Positions 1-8,258 of a stretch of 30,179 bases of DNA are shown here, one piece after another. The notes under the pieces are model-generated. The model saw nothing but the letters and a program-made list of their open reading frames with translations. It was not told where the DNA came from and did not search any database. Location of the stretch: NCBI GenBank assembly GCA_038233815.1, contig JBBSVE010000019.1, positions 1 to 30,179 of the forward strand. Reading direction: 5' to 3'. Each line of letters begins with the position of its first letter. Position 1 is the first letter of the stretch. Both the position numbers and the translations under genes were made by a program. This DNA is from JBBSVE01 sp038233815 (GTDB lineage Bacteria; Pseudomonadota; Alphaproteobacteria; Rhodobacterales; Rhodobacteraceae).

Positions 1-77
<77 letters not shown>

Positions 78-89
78 TTTACTGCCTTG

Positions 90-1247
90 TCAGATTGTGA
101 GCGTCGGCATGACCCGCTTGCGGAACCGGTAGAATCCGCGCGTCGCCTCCGGCCAGTGTGCCGCATCCCAAGGGCGCAACCGTCGCACCAGCGTGATCCC
201 CCGCACCGCTAGCCTTGCCTCCAACGCATTCAGTGCGTCCGCCACCGGACCCACAGGCGCATGCAGCGTCACGACCTGCCGCGTCCCGTCTGCGGCCAGT
301 CTCGTCGCCAACGCGTCGAGCGCGCCGGGGCGGTCGGCGTCGAACGGGTCGCCAGATCCCGACGCGGCCTCAAGCGTCAGGTCATGCACCCTTTGCGATA
401 GCGCCAAAGGGGACAGACCTGCCGTGGCGGCAAGGACCGGACCCCCGGCTTCGGAGCCGAGGTCATCGCTGTGGCGCAGCCAAGCCGTCGCGAGGTTCGG
501 CGCTGGCATTCCGTCCGTCGGCATCGAAACCGGGTCCGGCGGCGCGCGGTAGGGCAGAGGATCTGCCGACATCACGAGGCCCTGCGGACGGAAGGCTCCT
601 TCGGTGCAGGCATGGATCGTCTCCGCGTCCGCCAGGTAGTGCTTGCCCGCCGTATGCAGCCCCGCGACCCAGCGCCAGGACAGAGTGTTGGACGCAGGGT
701 CGCCGTCGACGAGGTGACGCAGGAAGAAATCCGCCCCCAGCGCCCATGGCAGGCGCAGCGTGAAGATCCAGATCGAGGCGAACCACATCCGCGCGTGATT
801 GTGCAGCCAGCCCTCCGCCGTGAGCCTCTGCGCCCACTGGTCGAAGCCGTCGATTCCGGTCTCGCCCCGGCAGGCGCCCTCCCACGCAGCGCGAAGGCCG
901 GTCTCGGTCGCGAGCCGGTTGCGGGCGGCTTCCACCTCGACCAGATAGTCACGCCAGACCGAGGGATGCTGCTCCAGCCAGCCTTTGAAATAGGTGCGCC
1001 ACAGCACTTCCGTGACGAACCGGTCGGCGCCGCGCCCGTGCATCGCGCGCGCGGCGCGGATCACCTCCTCCTCGGTCAGGAGCCGGTGGCGGAGGTAGAA
1101 GGACAGACCCGAGGTGGTGCCGGGCAGATCGAGGTTGCGCCGCGCGGCATAGGAGAACCCGGCACGCGGCACGAACGCCTCCAAAGCGCGGAGGGCGGCA
1201 TCGCGCTCCGGCACGGGATGGGTCGGGGCGTTAGGTCCGGCATTCAC
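90..1247 (-). CDS. Photolyase/cryptochrome-like FAD-binding protein lacking the usual N-terminal domain
   Basis: This 385-residue protein resembles the helical FAD-binding domain of DNA photolyases and cryptochromes, which bind FAD and in photolyases repair UV dimers. Visible motifs are TSGLS near residue 45 (FAD phosphate region), EVLWR at 80-84 (E80 and W83 match the substrate-contacting Glu and Trp of classical photolyases), HNHARMWFAS at 149-158, and LVDGDPASN at 179-187 followed by W191 and W193, which match the flavin-site Asn and the inner electron-transfer Trp. Classical photolyases have an N-terminal alpha/beta antenna domain of about 200 residues; here FAD-domain motifs begin around residue 30. 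Residues about 290-385 form a separate alpha/beta-looking tail. The start is GTG (complement of 1245-1247) with no Shine-Dalgarno sequence, so it may be leaderless or misplaced. The gene ends 12 bases from the tRNA and diverges from clpP. Family is fairly sure; repair versus signalling is not. Confidence 0.85.
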   Translation of the reverse strand: MNAGPNAPTHPVPERDAALRALEAFVPRAGFSYAARRNLDLPGTTSGLSFYLRHRLLTEEEVIRAARAMHGRGADRFVTEVLWRTYFKGWLEQHPSVWRDYLVEVEAARNRLATETGLRAAWEGACRGETGIDGFDQWAQRLTAEGWLHNHARMWFASIWIFTLRLPWALGADFFLRHLVDGDPASNTLSWRWVAGLHTAGKHYLADAETIHACTEGAFRPQGLVMSADPLPYRAPPDPVSMPTDGMPAPNLATAWLRHSDDLGSEAGGPVLAATAGLSPLALSQRVHDLTLEAASGSGDPFDADRPGALDALATRLAADGTRQVVTLHAPVGPVADALNALEARLAVRGITLVRRLRPWDAAHWPEATRGFYRFRKRVMPTLTI

Positions 1248-1254
1248 GGATCGC

Positions 1255-1282
1255 TAACTAATCCCCGCCAATAGAGGGTCAA
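1255..1282 (-). promoter_or_regulatory. Possible promoter of the photolyase-like gene
   Basis: On the minus strand TTGACC (1277-1282) is followed after 16 bases by TAGTTA (1255-1260). Only seven bases separate TAGTTA from the GTG start at 1247, so transcription from this promoter would begin close to the start codon and give a leaderless mRNA. That would fit the missing ribosome binding site. The -10 match is weak. Confidence 0.3.
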
Positions 1283-1320
1283 GCGGGCGCCCGGCGGGGG
1301 TGCCATCTGGCGTCCCGGCC

Positions 1321-1349
1321 TTGCGGGTGGCCTCGCGCAGCACTAAGAC
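1321..1349 (+). promoter_or_regulatory. Weak candidate promoter for clpP
   Basis: TTGCGG (1321-1326) and TAAGAC (1344-1349) are separated by 17 bases, about 70 bases upstream of the clpP start. The preceding C gives CTTGC, as in heat-shock sigma-32-type -35 boxes, which would suit clpP, but the -10 fits neither consensus well. Confidence 0.25.
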
Positions 1350-1416
1350 TCCGGCAACCCGCGCGAGTGTCCCGAGAGGGCGGCGGCCCGGTTCCCGACA
1401 CGAAAGGCAGGCTGAG

Positions 1417-2049
1417 ATGAACGATCCCGCAGAGCATTACATGAACACCCTCGTTCCCATGGTCGTCGAGCAGACGAGCCGGGGGGAGCGGGCGTTCGAC
1501 ATCTACAGCCGGATGCTGAAGGAGCGGATCATCTTTCTCTCCGGTCCGGTGCATGACGGCATGTCGTCGCTGATCTGCGCACAGCTCCTGTTTCTGGAGG
1601 CGGAGAACCCGTCGAAGGAAATCTCCATGTATATCAACAGCCCCGGCGGCGTGGTGACGGCGGGTCTGTCGATCTACGACACGATGCAATATATCAAGCC
1701 GCGGATCACGACGCTGGTGATCGGGCAGGCGGCCTCGATGGGGTCGCTCCTGCTCACGGCGGGGGAAAAGGGGATGCGCTACTCGCTCCCGAACTCCCGG
1801 ATCATGGTTCATCAACCCTCTGGCGGCTATCAGGGTCAGGCGACCGACATCATGATCCACGCGCGCGAGACGGAAAAGCTGAAGCGGCGGCTGAACGAGA
1901 TCTACGTCCGCCATACCGGGCAGGATCTGGCCACCGTCGAGGCGGCGCTGGAGCGCGACAACTTCATGTCGGCCGAGGATGCCAAGGACTGGGGTCTCAT
2001 CGACGAGATCCTCGCCGACCGCGGCAAAGTGGTGGACACGTCGAAGTGA
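1417..2049 (+). CDS. clpP: ATP-dependent Clp protease proteolytic subunit ClpP
   Basis: ClpP is the barrel-forming serine peptidase that degrades proteins unfolded and fed in by ClpX or ClpA in the cytoplasm. The 210-residue protein carries the full triad: Ser107 in GQAASMGS, His132 in MVHQPSGG and Asp181 in ERDNFMS, with the 25- and 49-residue spacings of E. coli ClpP. The INSPGG oxyanion strand is at 74-79. The ATG at 1417 is chosen because AAAGG lies 9-13 bases upstream and homologues begin at this point, with a short propeptide-like N-terminus; longer upstream reading in the frame lacks similarity. clpX follows after 115 bases with its own likely promoter, the usual arrangement in alphaproteobacteria. 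Confidence 0.97.
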   Translation: MNDPAEHYMNTLVPMVVEQTSRGERAFDIYSRMLKERIIFLSGPVHDGMSSLICAQLLFLEAENPSKEISMYINSPGGVVTAGLSIYDTMQYIKPRITTLVIGQAASMGSLLLTAGEKGMRYSLPNSRIMVHQPSGGYQGQATDIMIHARETEKLKRRLNEIYVRHTGQDLATVEAALERDNFMSAEDAKDWGLIDEILADRGKVVDTSK

Positions 2050-2055
2050 CCGGTG

Positions 2056-2085
2056 GCCCCCATGGCCCGGACCGGGCTTGGGGGC
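2056..2085 (+). terminator. Strong hairpin after clpP (attenuator or weak terminator)
   Basis: GCCCCCA (2056-2062) pairs with TGGGGGC (2079-2085), and an inner GCCC/GGGC stem extends the helix around a GGACC loop. It begins seven bases after the clpP stop. The tail is GATTTGG, not a T-run, so it may stabilise the 3' end or partly reduce read-through into clpX rather than act as a full intrinsic terminator. Confidence 0.45.
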
Positions 2086-2094
2086 GATTTGGCG

Positions 2095-2123
2095 TTGTGG
2101 CGGCCGGGGTCATGGCCTAGACT
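2095..2123 (+). promoter_or_regulatory. Candidate sigma-70-type promoter for clpX
   Basis: TTGTGG (2095-2100) and TAGACT (2118-2123) are spaced by exactly 17 bases and lie about 40 bases upstream of the clpX start, just after the clpP hairpin. The -10 matches 4 of 6 consensus bases and the -35 matches 3 of 6. Confidence 0.4.
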
Positions 2124-2164
2124 TTCGATGGAACGCTCAAGGCAAGGCGGGGCAAAGAATACCG

Positions 2165-3430
2165 ATGGCGAACACTTCCGGCACCGACAGCAAGAACACG
2201 CTCTATTGCTCGTTCTGCGGCAAGAGCCAGCACGAGGTCCGCAAACTCATCGCCGGCCCGACGGTCTTCATCTGCGACGAATGCGTCGAGTTGTGCATGG
2301 ACATCATCCGGGAGGAGACGAAGAGCTCCGGCCTGAAATCGTCCGACGGGGTTCCGACGCCGCGTGACATCTGCAAGGTGCTCGATGACTACGTGATCGG
2401 GCAGGTTCACGCCAAGCGCGTGCTCTCCGTCGCGGTGCACAATCATTACAAGCGTTTGAACCATTCCACCAAGACCGACATCGAGCTGGCAAAGTCGAAC
2501 ATCCTGCTGATCGGCCCCACGGGTTGCGGCAAGACGCTTCTGGCGCAGACACTGGCGCGCATTCTCGACGTGCCCTTCACGATGGCGGATGCGACGACGC
2601 TGACGGAAGCGGGTTACGTCGGCGAGGATGTGGAGAACATTATCCTCAAGCTGCTGCAGGCGTCCGAATATAACGTGGAGCGGGCGCAGCGCGGCATCGT
2701 CTATATCGACGAGGTCGACAAGATCACGCGGAAGTCCGACAACCCCTCGATCACCCGCGACGTGTCGGGCGAGGGCGTGCAGCAGGCGCTCCTGAAGATC
2801 ATGGAGGGGACTGTGGCGTCGGTTCCTCCGCAAGGAGGCCGGAAGCATCCGCAGCAGGAGTTCCTGCAGGTCGATACGACGAACATCCTCTTCATCTGCG
2901 GCGGCGCTTTCGCGGGGCTGGAAAAGATCATCGCGCAGCGCAACAAGGGCTCGGCCATCGGCTTTGGCGCGCAGGTCAAAGACCCCGATGCGCGCGGCGT
3001 GGGCGAGATGTTCATGGAGCTGGAGCCGGAGGATCTGCTGAAGTTCGGTCTGATCCCGGAGTTCGTGGGCCGCCTGCCGGTAATCGCCACACTGACCGAT
3101 CTCGACGAGGCCGCACTGGTCACAATCCTGACGGAGCCGAAGAACGCGCTGGTGAAGCAATATCAGCGGTTGTTCGACATCGAGGGCACGCAGCTCACCT
3201 TCACCGGCGACGCGCTGGTGGCGATCGCCAAACGGGCGATCAAGCGCAAGACCGGTGCCCGGGGCCTGCGTTCCATCATGGAGGATATCCTGCTCGACAC
3301 GATGTTCGACCTTCCGGGCCTCGACGACGTGCAAGAGGTCGTGGTGAACGAGGAGGCGGTCAATTCCGGCGCGCAGCCGCTGCTTGTCCACACCGACCGC
3401 AAGAAGAAGGAGCCCGCTTCGGCGGGCTGA
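2165..3430 (+). CDS. clpX: ATP-dependent Clp protease ATP-binding subunit ClpX
   Basis: ClpX is the hexameric AAA+ unfoldase that recognises tagged or adaptor-delivered proteins and threads them into ClpP. The 421-residue length is typical. The N-terminal zinc-binding domain has C15, C18, C37 and C40. The AAA+ core has Walker A GPTGCGKT at 117-124, the GYVG pore loop at 150-153, Walker B IVYIDE at 178-183, the RKH pore loop in GGRKHP, the ClpP-docking IGF loop in GSAIGFGA, and the sensor-2 region GARGLR. The ATG at 2165 is preceded by GGCGGGG and gives the standard N-terminus. The last codons, for EPASAG, are read through a TTCG hairpin that looks like a decayed terminator. Confidence 0.97.
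   Translation: MANTSGTDSKNTLYCSFCGKSQHEVRKLIAGPTVFICDECVELCMDIIREETKSSGLKSSDGVPTPRDICKVLDDYVIGQVHAKRVLSVAVHNHYKRLNHSTKTDIELAKSNILLIGPTGCGKTLLAQTLARILDVPFTMADATTLTEAGYVGEDVENIILKLLQASEYNVERAQRGIVYIDEVDKITRKSDNPSITRDVSGEGVQQALLKIMEGTVASVPPQGGRKHPQQEFLQVDTTNILFICGGAFAGLEKIIAQRNKGSAIGFGAQVKDPDARGVGEMFMELEPEDLLKFGLIPEFVGRLPVIATLTDLDEAALVTILTEPKNALVKQYQRLFDIEGTQLTFTGDALVAIAKRAIKRKTGARGLRSIMEDILLDTMFDLPGLDDVQEVVVNEEAVNSGAQPLLVHTDRKKKEPASAG
3411..3428 (+). terminator. TTCG-loop hairpin overlapping the 3' end of clpX
   Basis: AGCCCGC (3411-3417), loop TTCG and GCGGGCT (3422-3428) form a perfect 7-bp stem with a stable tetraloop, preceded by the A-rich AAGAAGAAGG. The right arm runs into the clpX stop codon. 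The shape is that of an intrinsic terminator, but GACCGAATGG follows instead of a T-run. Confidence 0.45.
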
Positions 3431-3497
3431 CCGAATGGACGGATCGGCCCGATGCGGGTGCGATCGTCGTGCCGGGAGCACCGGACCGGAGGACGGC

Positions 3498-3872
3498 ATG
3501 AACTTCATAAAGCGTTGGCTGACCTGGTGGAACAGCCAGACCGTCGGCACCCAGTTCTTTACCTGGCGCTTCGGGGAAAAGGTGGGCGAGGACGCGCAGG
3601 GCAATCTTTTCTACAGGAACGCGGACAATTCGCGCCGGTGGGTGGTCTATAATGGTGAGGCGTTGGCCGACCGGGTGACACCGGACTGGCACGGCTGGCT
3701 GCATTTCACTTGGGACGAGCCGCCGACTGACGCGCCGCTGCTGCACCGGACATGGGAAAAGCCGCATCTGGCCAACATGACCGGGACGGATGCTGCCTAC
3801 GTGCCGCCCGGGTCGATCACGCGTATGGAGCCGGAGCGGCGTCGGGACTACGAGGCGTGGAGCCCGGATTGA
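3498..3872 (+). CDS. NADH:ubiquinone oxidoreductase subunit NDUFA12 family protein
   Basis: This 124-residue protein belongs to the NDUFA12 (B17.2) family, an accessory subunit of respiratory complex I found in mitochondria and alphaproteobacteria; a related paralogue acts as an assembly factor. The signature features are GTQFFTWRFGEKVGED near residues 17-32, the strand-rich stretch with RRWVVYNG, the WHGWLHFTWDEPP segment near 64-76, and the conserved tail with GSITRMEPERRRDYEAWSPD. The ATG at 3498 follows GGAGGA with good spacing. No transmembrane segment is evident, which fits a peripheral subunit. The next gene starts across this stop codon, so the two are probably co-transcribed. The main complex I operon is not in the window. 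Confidence 0.95.
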   Translation: MNFIKRWLTWWNSQTVGTQFFTWRFGEKVGEDAQGNLFYRNADNSRRWVVYNGEALADRVTPDWHGWLHFTWDEPPTDAPLLHRTWEKPHLANMTGTDAAYVPPGSITRMEPERRRDYEAWSPD

Positions 3873-4246
3873 GCGCCATCCTCCCGTTGGTCGCGATCTT
3901 CACCGGGGTCGCAGGGCTCGCGCTGGCGCAGGATGTGCCGCTCGGTGGCGTCGTGGAGGCGCCGGGCGGTGTGGTGCGCTGGCTCGACAAGGTCTCGGGG
4001 CAAACCGGTGACGTGGAGTTGTCCCGCGGGCAAGCGGCGACCGTGGGGCGGCTGACCATCGGGCTGGACGAATGCCGCTATCCGACCGAGGATGGAGCCA
4101 AGGATGCCTATGCGCATCTCACCATCTTCGACAGCCTCCTGAATAACGCCGCCTTTTCGGGCTGGATGATCGCGTCGAGTCCCGCGCTGTCCGCTCTCGA
4201 CAATTCGCGCTATGATGTGTGGATCCTGCGCTGCCTCACGTCCTGA
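3869..4246 (+). CDS. DUF2155 domain-containing exported protein
   Basis: This protein matches the DUF2155 family of alphaproteobacterial exported proteins, whose function is unknown to me. From the TTG at 3869 it has 125 residues: a hydrophobic signal sequence (about 1-20, ending ALA before QDVP), then a small strand-rich domain. It has two cysteines, C69 in GLDECRYP and C122 in WILRCLTS, which could form a periplasmic disulfide. The TTG overlaps the stop of the upstream gene (TTGA) and has GGAG at suitable spacing; a GTG at 3857 in the same frame is the alternative. Its 3' end overlaps the convergent aat gene by 37 bases. The NDUFA12-DUF2155-aat order is familiar from related genomes. Confidence 0.85.
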   Translation: MSAILPLVAIFTGVAGLALAQDVPLGGVVEAPGGVVRWLDKVSGQTGDVELSRGQAATVGRLTIGLDECRYPTEDGAKDAYAHLTIFDSLLNNAAFSGWMIASSPALSALDNSRYDVWILRCLTS

Positions 4247-4839
4247 GCGGTGGGCGCGTAGCCCGGCGGATCGAACCGCGCGCGTTGTGCCAGCGCCGCG
4301 CCCAACCGCACATGATAATCCGCACGGTTGATTTCCTCCGCGCCGAGCGAGGCCAGATGCGGGGTCAGGAACTGCGTGTCGAAAAGCCGGAAGCCCCCCG
4401 CGCGCAGCCGGTGCACCAGCCACGCCAGCGCGACCTTGGACGCATCGGTGCGGCGCGAGAACATGCTCTCCCCGAAGAACGCTGCACCCAGCGTGATGCC
4501 GTAGACGCCGCCGATGAGCGTCGTGCCCTCCCGCACCTCCAGCGTATGCGCGAACCCTGCCGCAAACAGCGCGTGGGTCAGCTCCGCGATCTCACCGTTG
4601 ATCCAGGTCTCCGCCCGGTCCGCGCAGGCGACAAGCGTTGCGGTGAAATCCTCGTCCACGCTCACCCGCCAGCCGCAAGTCGCTATCCGGCGCGCGAGGC
4701 TGCGGGAGATGTGGAACCGGTCGAGCGGGAAGATCCCCCGCCGCTTCGGGTCCACCCAGTGCAGGTCGACCCCGTCGCGCGCCTCCGCCATCGGGAACAG
4801 TCCCGCAGCATAGGCGCGCAGCAGCATGTCCGGCGTCAT
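4210..4839 (-). CDS. aat: Leucyl/phenylalanyl-tRNA--protein transferase
   Basis: Aat transfers Leu or Phe from aminoacyl-tRNA to proteins with N-terminal Arg or Lys, making N-degrons for ClpS-ClpAP. The 209-residue protein has the N-terminal AAGLFPMAE, WVDPKRRGIFPLD around 28-40, the family core GGVYGITLGAAFFGESMFS at 110-128, and LFDTQF at 152-157, whose D154 and Q156 match the Asp and Gln of the E. coli catalytic pair. The ATG (complement of 4837-4839) begins one base after the accC stop, so the gene is very likely the distal member of an accB-accC-aat operon. Its end overlaps the opposing DUF2155 gene. Confidence 0.96.
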   Translation of the reverse strand: MTPDMLLRAYAAGLFPMAEARDGVDLHWVDPKRRGIFPLDRFHISRSLARRIATCGWRVSVDEDFTATLVACADRAETWINGEIAELTHALFAAGFAHTLEVREGTTLIGGVYGITLGAAFFGESMFSRRTDASKVALAWLVHRLRAGGFRLFDTQFLTPHLASLGAEEINRADYHVRLGAALAQRARFDPPGYAPTAQDVRQRRIHTS

Positions 4840-4840
4840 G

Positions 4841-6187
<1,347 letters not shown>

Positions 6188-6197
6188 GGCGAAACCC

Positions 6198-6671
6198 CTA
6201 TTCGACGATCATCAGCGGCGCGCCGTATTCGACGGGGCTGCCATCCTCCACGAGGATCCGGCGCACGGTGCCGCTGCGGGGCGCCGGGATCTGGTTCATC
6301 GTCTTCATCGCCTCGATGATGAGCACGGTCTGCCCCTCGGCGACGGTGCTGCCGACGGTGACGAAATTCGCGGCCCCGGGTTCGGCTGCCAGATAGACGG
6401 TGCCCACCATGGGCGAGGTCACGGCGCCCGGATGCTGGGCCGGGTCGACCGCAACGGGTGCTGCGAGAACCTGCGGCGCGGCTGCGGAGGGCTGTGCTAC
6501 CATCACGGCGCCGGCGGGTGCCATCGCCGGCTGCTTCACGACCTTGACGTTGAGGCTGTCGCCCTCGCCATACTCACGCTTCACGGACAGTTCCGTCAGG
6601 TCGTGACCGTTCAGGATTTCGGCCAGAGCCTTGATGAAGGCGACATCGCCTTCGGTCGGGTCTTGGGGCAT
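6198..6671 (-). CDS. accB: Acetyl-CoA carboxylase biotin carboxyl carrier protein
   Basis: AccB carries the biotin that shuttles CO2 from biotin carboxylase to the carboxyltransferase. The 157-residue protein has a helical N-terminal segment (1-35), an Ala/Pro-rich flexible linker (about 48-80) and a C-terminal biotinyl domain (84-157) with the biotinylation motif EAMKTMN; K123 is the modified lysine. The SPMVGTVY start of the domain and the thumb-like insertion AAEPGAANF mark it as an acetyl-CoA carboxylase BCCP. The ATG is preceded by GAGGA on the minus strand. It is the first gene of accB-accC-aat. Confidence 0.96.
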   Translation of the reverse strand: MPQDPTEGDVAFIKALAEILNGHDLTELSVKREYGEGDSLNVKVVKQPAMAPAGAVMVAQPSAAAPQVLAAPVAVDPAQHPGAVTSPMVGTVYLAAEPGAANFVTVGSTVAEGQTVLIIEAMKTMNQIPAPRSGTVRRILVEDGSPVEYGAPLMIVE

Positions 6672-6750
6672 GCGATCCTCGATGTCTGGGGCCTCCGGGC
6701 GCCCTGGGGTGCCAATGCCGGATTGTTTGCGCCGGTTCTGTATCGCTTGC

Positions 6751-6779
6751 CTTATAGGCGCAAGGCTCCGGGCTGAAAA
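6751..6779 (-). promoter_or_regulatory. Promoter of the accB-accC-aat operon
   Basis: On the minus strand TTTTCA (6774-6779, 4 of 6 matches) is followed after 17 bases by TATAAG (6751-6756, 5 of 6 matches). Transcription would start near 6743-6745, leaving a leader of about 72 bases before accB. Confidence 0.5.
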
Positions 6780-6859
6780 GCATCAGTTGCAGGTTGTGCC
6801 ACGTCCGCGACCTTTCAGGCGGGGGATGGCGCGGATCGGGGCTCGGTCGGGGGGTATTA

Positions 6860-6875
6860 TTTACCGTTTGATAAA
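6860..6875 (+). promoter_or_regulatory. Degenerate RutR-type operator in front of preT
   Basis: TTTACCGTTTGATAAA is an imperfect palindrome with half-sites TTTACC and GATAAA. It matches the known RutR consensus TTGACCANNTGGTCAA at 10 of the 14 defined positions and has the same ACCG..TG core as the stronger site at 11675. TATTAT (6855-6860), a possible -10 box, abuts it, so bound protein would cover the transcription start. No good -35 box is visible 17 bases upstream. Confidence 0.4.
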
Positions 6876-6929
6876 ATTTCCGCCCTGTGGCAGCGTTTTT
6901 CTGGAAACGATCTGACAGGGACGCACGTC

Positions 6930-8246
6930 ATGGCGCACTCTCCGCTTACCCCCGGCATCGTGGCAGGAAGGCTGGGCGCCGAGGTCTATGCCGCGAACTT
7001 CGCCGATCTGGATCCCTGCATGGACGCGCACGAGGCGCGGGTGGCGGCGGATCGCTGCTATTTCTGCCATGACGCGCCTTGCGTGACCGCCTGTCCCACG
7101 GCGATCGACATCCCGCTTTTCATTCGCCAGATCTCGACCGGGACGGAAGATGTGGCGGCGGAAACGATCTGGAGCCAGAACATCCTCGGCGGCATGTGCG
7201 CCCGCGTCTGCCCGACCGAGACGCTGTGCGAGGAGGCTTGCGTGCGCGAAGCAGCCGAAGGCAAGCCGGTGGAGATCGGTCGCCTGCAACGCTTCGCCAC
7301 AGATGCGGTGATGGCGCAGGGCGTCCATCCCTTCACCCGCGCGGCCGCCACCGGAAAGCGGATCGCGGTCGTGGGGGCGGGGCCGGCCGGTCTCGCCTGC
7401 GCGCACCGGCTGGCGATGCGCGGGCACGGCGTCACCGTGCTGGAACGGCGGGGCAAGCCCGGCGGGCTCAATGAATACGGCATCGCGAGCTACAAGGCGC
7501 CGGATGATTTTGCGCAAGATGAGGTCGCGTGGCTTCTCAAGATCGGCGGGATCGAGATGCAGACCGGGGTTAGCCTCGGCGAGGACGTGACGCTGGCCGC
7601 ATTGCGAAAGGACTATGACGCGGTGTTCCTCGGCATCGGGCTCGCCGGGGTCAACGCCCTGCGCGCTGAGGGGGAGATGCTGGGCAACGTGCATGATGCG
7701 GTCGCCTTCATCGCCGGGCTGCGGCAGGCGCCGGACAAGGCCACGCTCACCATCGGCCGGGACGTGGTGGTGATCGGCGGCGGCATGACGGCGGTCGACG
7801 CGGCGGTGCAGTCGAAGCTCCTCGGGGCGGAGACGGTGACCATCGTTTATCGCCGGGGTCGCGCGCGGATGGGGGCGAGCCGGGTGGAGCAGGATCATGC
7901 CGTCCGCGCCGGGGTCCGTATTCTGTGCAATGCGGCCCCTTTGCGGGTTCTGGGCCGCGATGTGGTGGAAGCGGTCGAGTTCGCCTATACGGAGGACGGA
8001 CCCGACGGAGTGCGCCCGGAGGCGGAAACCTTCGTTTTGAAAGCCGATCAGGTCTTCAAGGCGATCGGTCAGGTGCTCCACGGCTCCCCCGAGGGGTTGG
8101 TGATGGAGGGCGGCAAGCTCGCACGCCAGGCAGGTGTCTGGGCGGGCGGCGACTGTCTTGCGGGCGGGGCGGATCTGACCGTCACCGCCGTCGCCGAGGG
8201 TCGCGATGCCGCGGAGGAGATCCACGCGGCGCTGATGGATGGATGA
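6930..8246 (+). CDS. preT: NAD-dependent dihydropyrimidine dehydrogenase, PreT subunit
   Basis: PreT is the electron-input subunit of the bacterial PreTA enzyme, which interconverts uracil or thymine with the 5,6-dihydro form using NAD(H). The 438-residue protein is built like the N-terminal part of mammalian dihydropyrimidine dehydrogenase and like GltD. It has a cysteine-rich N-terminal domain with C43, C46, C51, C55 and C90, C94, C100, C104 for Fe-S clusters, an FAD Rossmann motif GAGPAG at 149-154, and an NAD-binding segment starting VVVIGGGMTAVDAA near 280. The C-terminal GGDC and TAVAEGRDAA motifs are typical of this flavoprotein family. preA lies 515 bases downstream, separated by one unknown gene. 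The RutR-like site upstream suggests pyrimidine-responsive control. Confidence 0.94.
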   Translation: MAHSPLTPGIVAGRLGAEVYAANFADLDPCMDAHEARVAADRCYFCHDAPCVTACPTAIDIPLFIRQISTGTEDVAAETIWSQNILGGMCARVCPTETLCEEACVREAAEGKPVEIGRLQRFATDAVMAQGVHPFTRAAATGKRIAVVGAGPAGLACAHRLAMRGHGVTVLERRGKPGGLNEYGIASYKAPDDFAQDEVAWLLKIGGIEMQTGVSLGEDVTLAALRKDYDAVFLGIGLAGVNALRAEGEMLGNVHDAVAFIAGLRQAPDKATLTIGRDVVVIGGGMTAVDAAVQSKLLGAETVTIVYRRGRARMGASRVEQDHAVRAGVRILCNAAPLRVLGRDVVEAVEFAYTEDGPDGVRPEAETFVLKADQVFKAIGQVLHGSPEGLVMEGGKLARQAGVWAGGDCLAGGADLTVTAVAEGRDAAEEIHAALMDG

Positions 8247-8258
8247 AAGGGCGAAACG

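Noticed and set aside
1391..1412. Possible third repeat copy: GACACGAAAGGCAGG resembles the tail of copy 1
   Set aside because: Neither hairpin nor the CCCCCGAGGATA box is present; the similarity is short and overlaps the clpP Shine-Dalgarno.
2117..3604. Long open frame opposite clpX
   Set aside because: It is antisense to a clear clpX, has His/Arg-rich low-complexity translation typical of high-GC shadows, and no ribosome binding site. Similar long shadows opposite accC, the pyrimidine genes and the kinase were rejected for the same reason.
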